From assembly GCA_011525065.1 (NCBI GenBank), contig WTIY01000062.1, forward strand, positions 1 through 6,405: a stretch of DNA of 6,405 nt. The letters run 5' to 3'. The notes beneath the pieces are model-generated. The model ran no database searches and was not told the origin of the DNA. It saw nothing but the letters and a program-made list of their open reading frames with translations. This document shows positions 6,000 through 6,405 of this stretch, one piece after another (positions within the stretch are counted from its first letter, which is position 1; each line of letters opens with the position of its first letter). The DNA is from Flavobacteriales bacterium. Its GTDB lineage: Bacteria > Bacteroidota > Bacteroidia > Flavobacteriales > Flavobacteriaceae. The translations under genes and the position numbers were made by a program.

Positions 6000-6405
6000 A
6001 TGATTAAAAAATTCTTACTCGTTCTCTTGGCTTTTACTGGAGGTACATTACCAGCGCAACAGATTGATTTGAGCTATTATCTTCCACAAAATGTGTCTTA
6101 CAATAAAGACATCCCGACACCGGCAGAAGTCATCGGTCACGAGGTCGGAGCCTGGCACATCACTCACGACCGGTTGTCCTGGTACATGCAAACGCTGGCC
6201 AAAATCAGTCCGCGCATGACTCTAGTGAATCGAGGCAAAACTTACGAGGATCGCCCACTATGGTTACTCACGGTCACCTCTGAGGACAACCATAAAGTTC
6301 TAGATCAAATCAGAACGACCCATCAATCATGGAGTGAAGACGAAAATTTCAACGGTAAGGTACAAGACTTGCCCCTGGTGCTGTACCAAGGCTTTTCAAT
6401 ACATG
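6000..6405 (+). CDS. Secreted M14-family zinc carboxypeptidase, N-terminal part (3' truncated)
   Basis: An open frame begins with ATG at 6000 and runs off the window after 135 complete codons. The N-terminus is a Sec signal peptide: M-I-K-K, a hydrophobic core L-L-V-L-L-A-F, then cleavage probably after P-A-Q at about residue 20. The mature start S25-Y-Y-L-P-Q, the following I-P-T-P-A-E-V-I-G-H and W52-H-I-T-H-D-R-L, then G79-K-T-Y-E-D-R-P-L-W-L-L-T-V-T-S, are recognisable features of the large M14 carboxypeptidases of Bacteroidota. Just before the edge stands Y129-Q-G-F-S-I-H. His135 is probably the first zinc ligand of the H-x-x-E motif, usually H-G-N-E-P-S in this group; the rest is outside the window. 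Family members use zinc to remove C-terminal amino acids from peptides, here outside the cytoplasm. Full proteins are often 800 residues or more, so substrate class and any C-terminal sorting domain cannot be seen. It follows a terminator and should have its own promoter. Confidence 0.88.
   Translation, partial: MIKKFLLVLLAFTGGTLPAQQIDLSYYLPQNVSYNKDIPTPAEVIGHEVGAWHITHDRLSWYMQTLAKISPRMTLVNRGKTYEDRPLWLLTVTSEDNHKVLDQIRTTHQSWSEDENFNGKVQDLPLVLYQGFSIH

Noticed and set aside
5786..6007. Overlapping plus-strand frame across the end of the PUR gene and its terminator
   Set aside because: It runs through the terminator hairpin, has no domain, and overlaps the start of the carboxypeptidase gene in another frame.

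Overview
The window looks like an ordinary chromosomal segment of a member of the Bacteroidota, most likely the order Flavobacteriales. The evidence is a C-terminal type IX secretion (T9SS) sorting domain at the left end, a long NusB of the Bacteroidota type, a PUR-alpha-like DUF3276 protein, a DUF1573 lipoprotein next to yajC, promoter elements matching the Bacteroidota TTTG / TAnnTTTG pattern, and AT-rich leaders without clear Shine-Dalgarno sequences. No rRNA, tRNA, CRISPR array, insertion sequence or phage gene is visible.

Layout from left to right. Bases 1-16 are not genomic: they match the end of the Tn5/Nextera mosaic-end adapter, so the left edge is a contig end with untrimmed library sequence. 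Bases 17-615 (+) hold the 3' end of a secreted T9SS cargo protein. A symmetric hairpin with flanking A and T tracts (631-661) separates it from the convergent minus-strand gene yajC and probably terminates both.

The minus-strand block reads, in transcription order, Leu/Val-type amino-acid dehydrogenase (3596-2538), nusB (2472-1528), DUF1573 lipoprotein (1453-977) and yajC (960-682). A very good promoter match lies before the dehydrogenase; weaker promoter-like elements lie before nusB and before the DUF1573 gene, so the block may be one operon with internal starts. The block combines branched-chain amino-acid catabolism, transcription antitermination, a periplasm-facing lipoprotein and a Sec accessory subunit. 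This gene grouping is familiar in Flavobacteriia and is probably housekeeping.

Divergent from it, on the plus strand, are an ABC exporter half-transporter (3732-5486) and a PUR-family nucleic-acid-binding protein (best start 5554, end 5922), followed by a strong intrinsic terminator (5945-5971). The last gene (6000 to beyond the window) is the N-terminal part of a secreted M14-type zinc carboxypeptidase, cut off at what is probably its first zinc ligand.

I looked for an undescribed system and did not find one. The points most worth a second look are the adapter remnant, the aspartate in place of the catalytic glutamate in an ABC half-transporter that has no adjacent partner, the tightly overlapped divergent promoters, and the long N-terminal extension of NusB. 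All intergenic stretches are shorter than about 140 bases.
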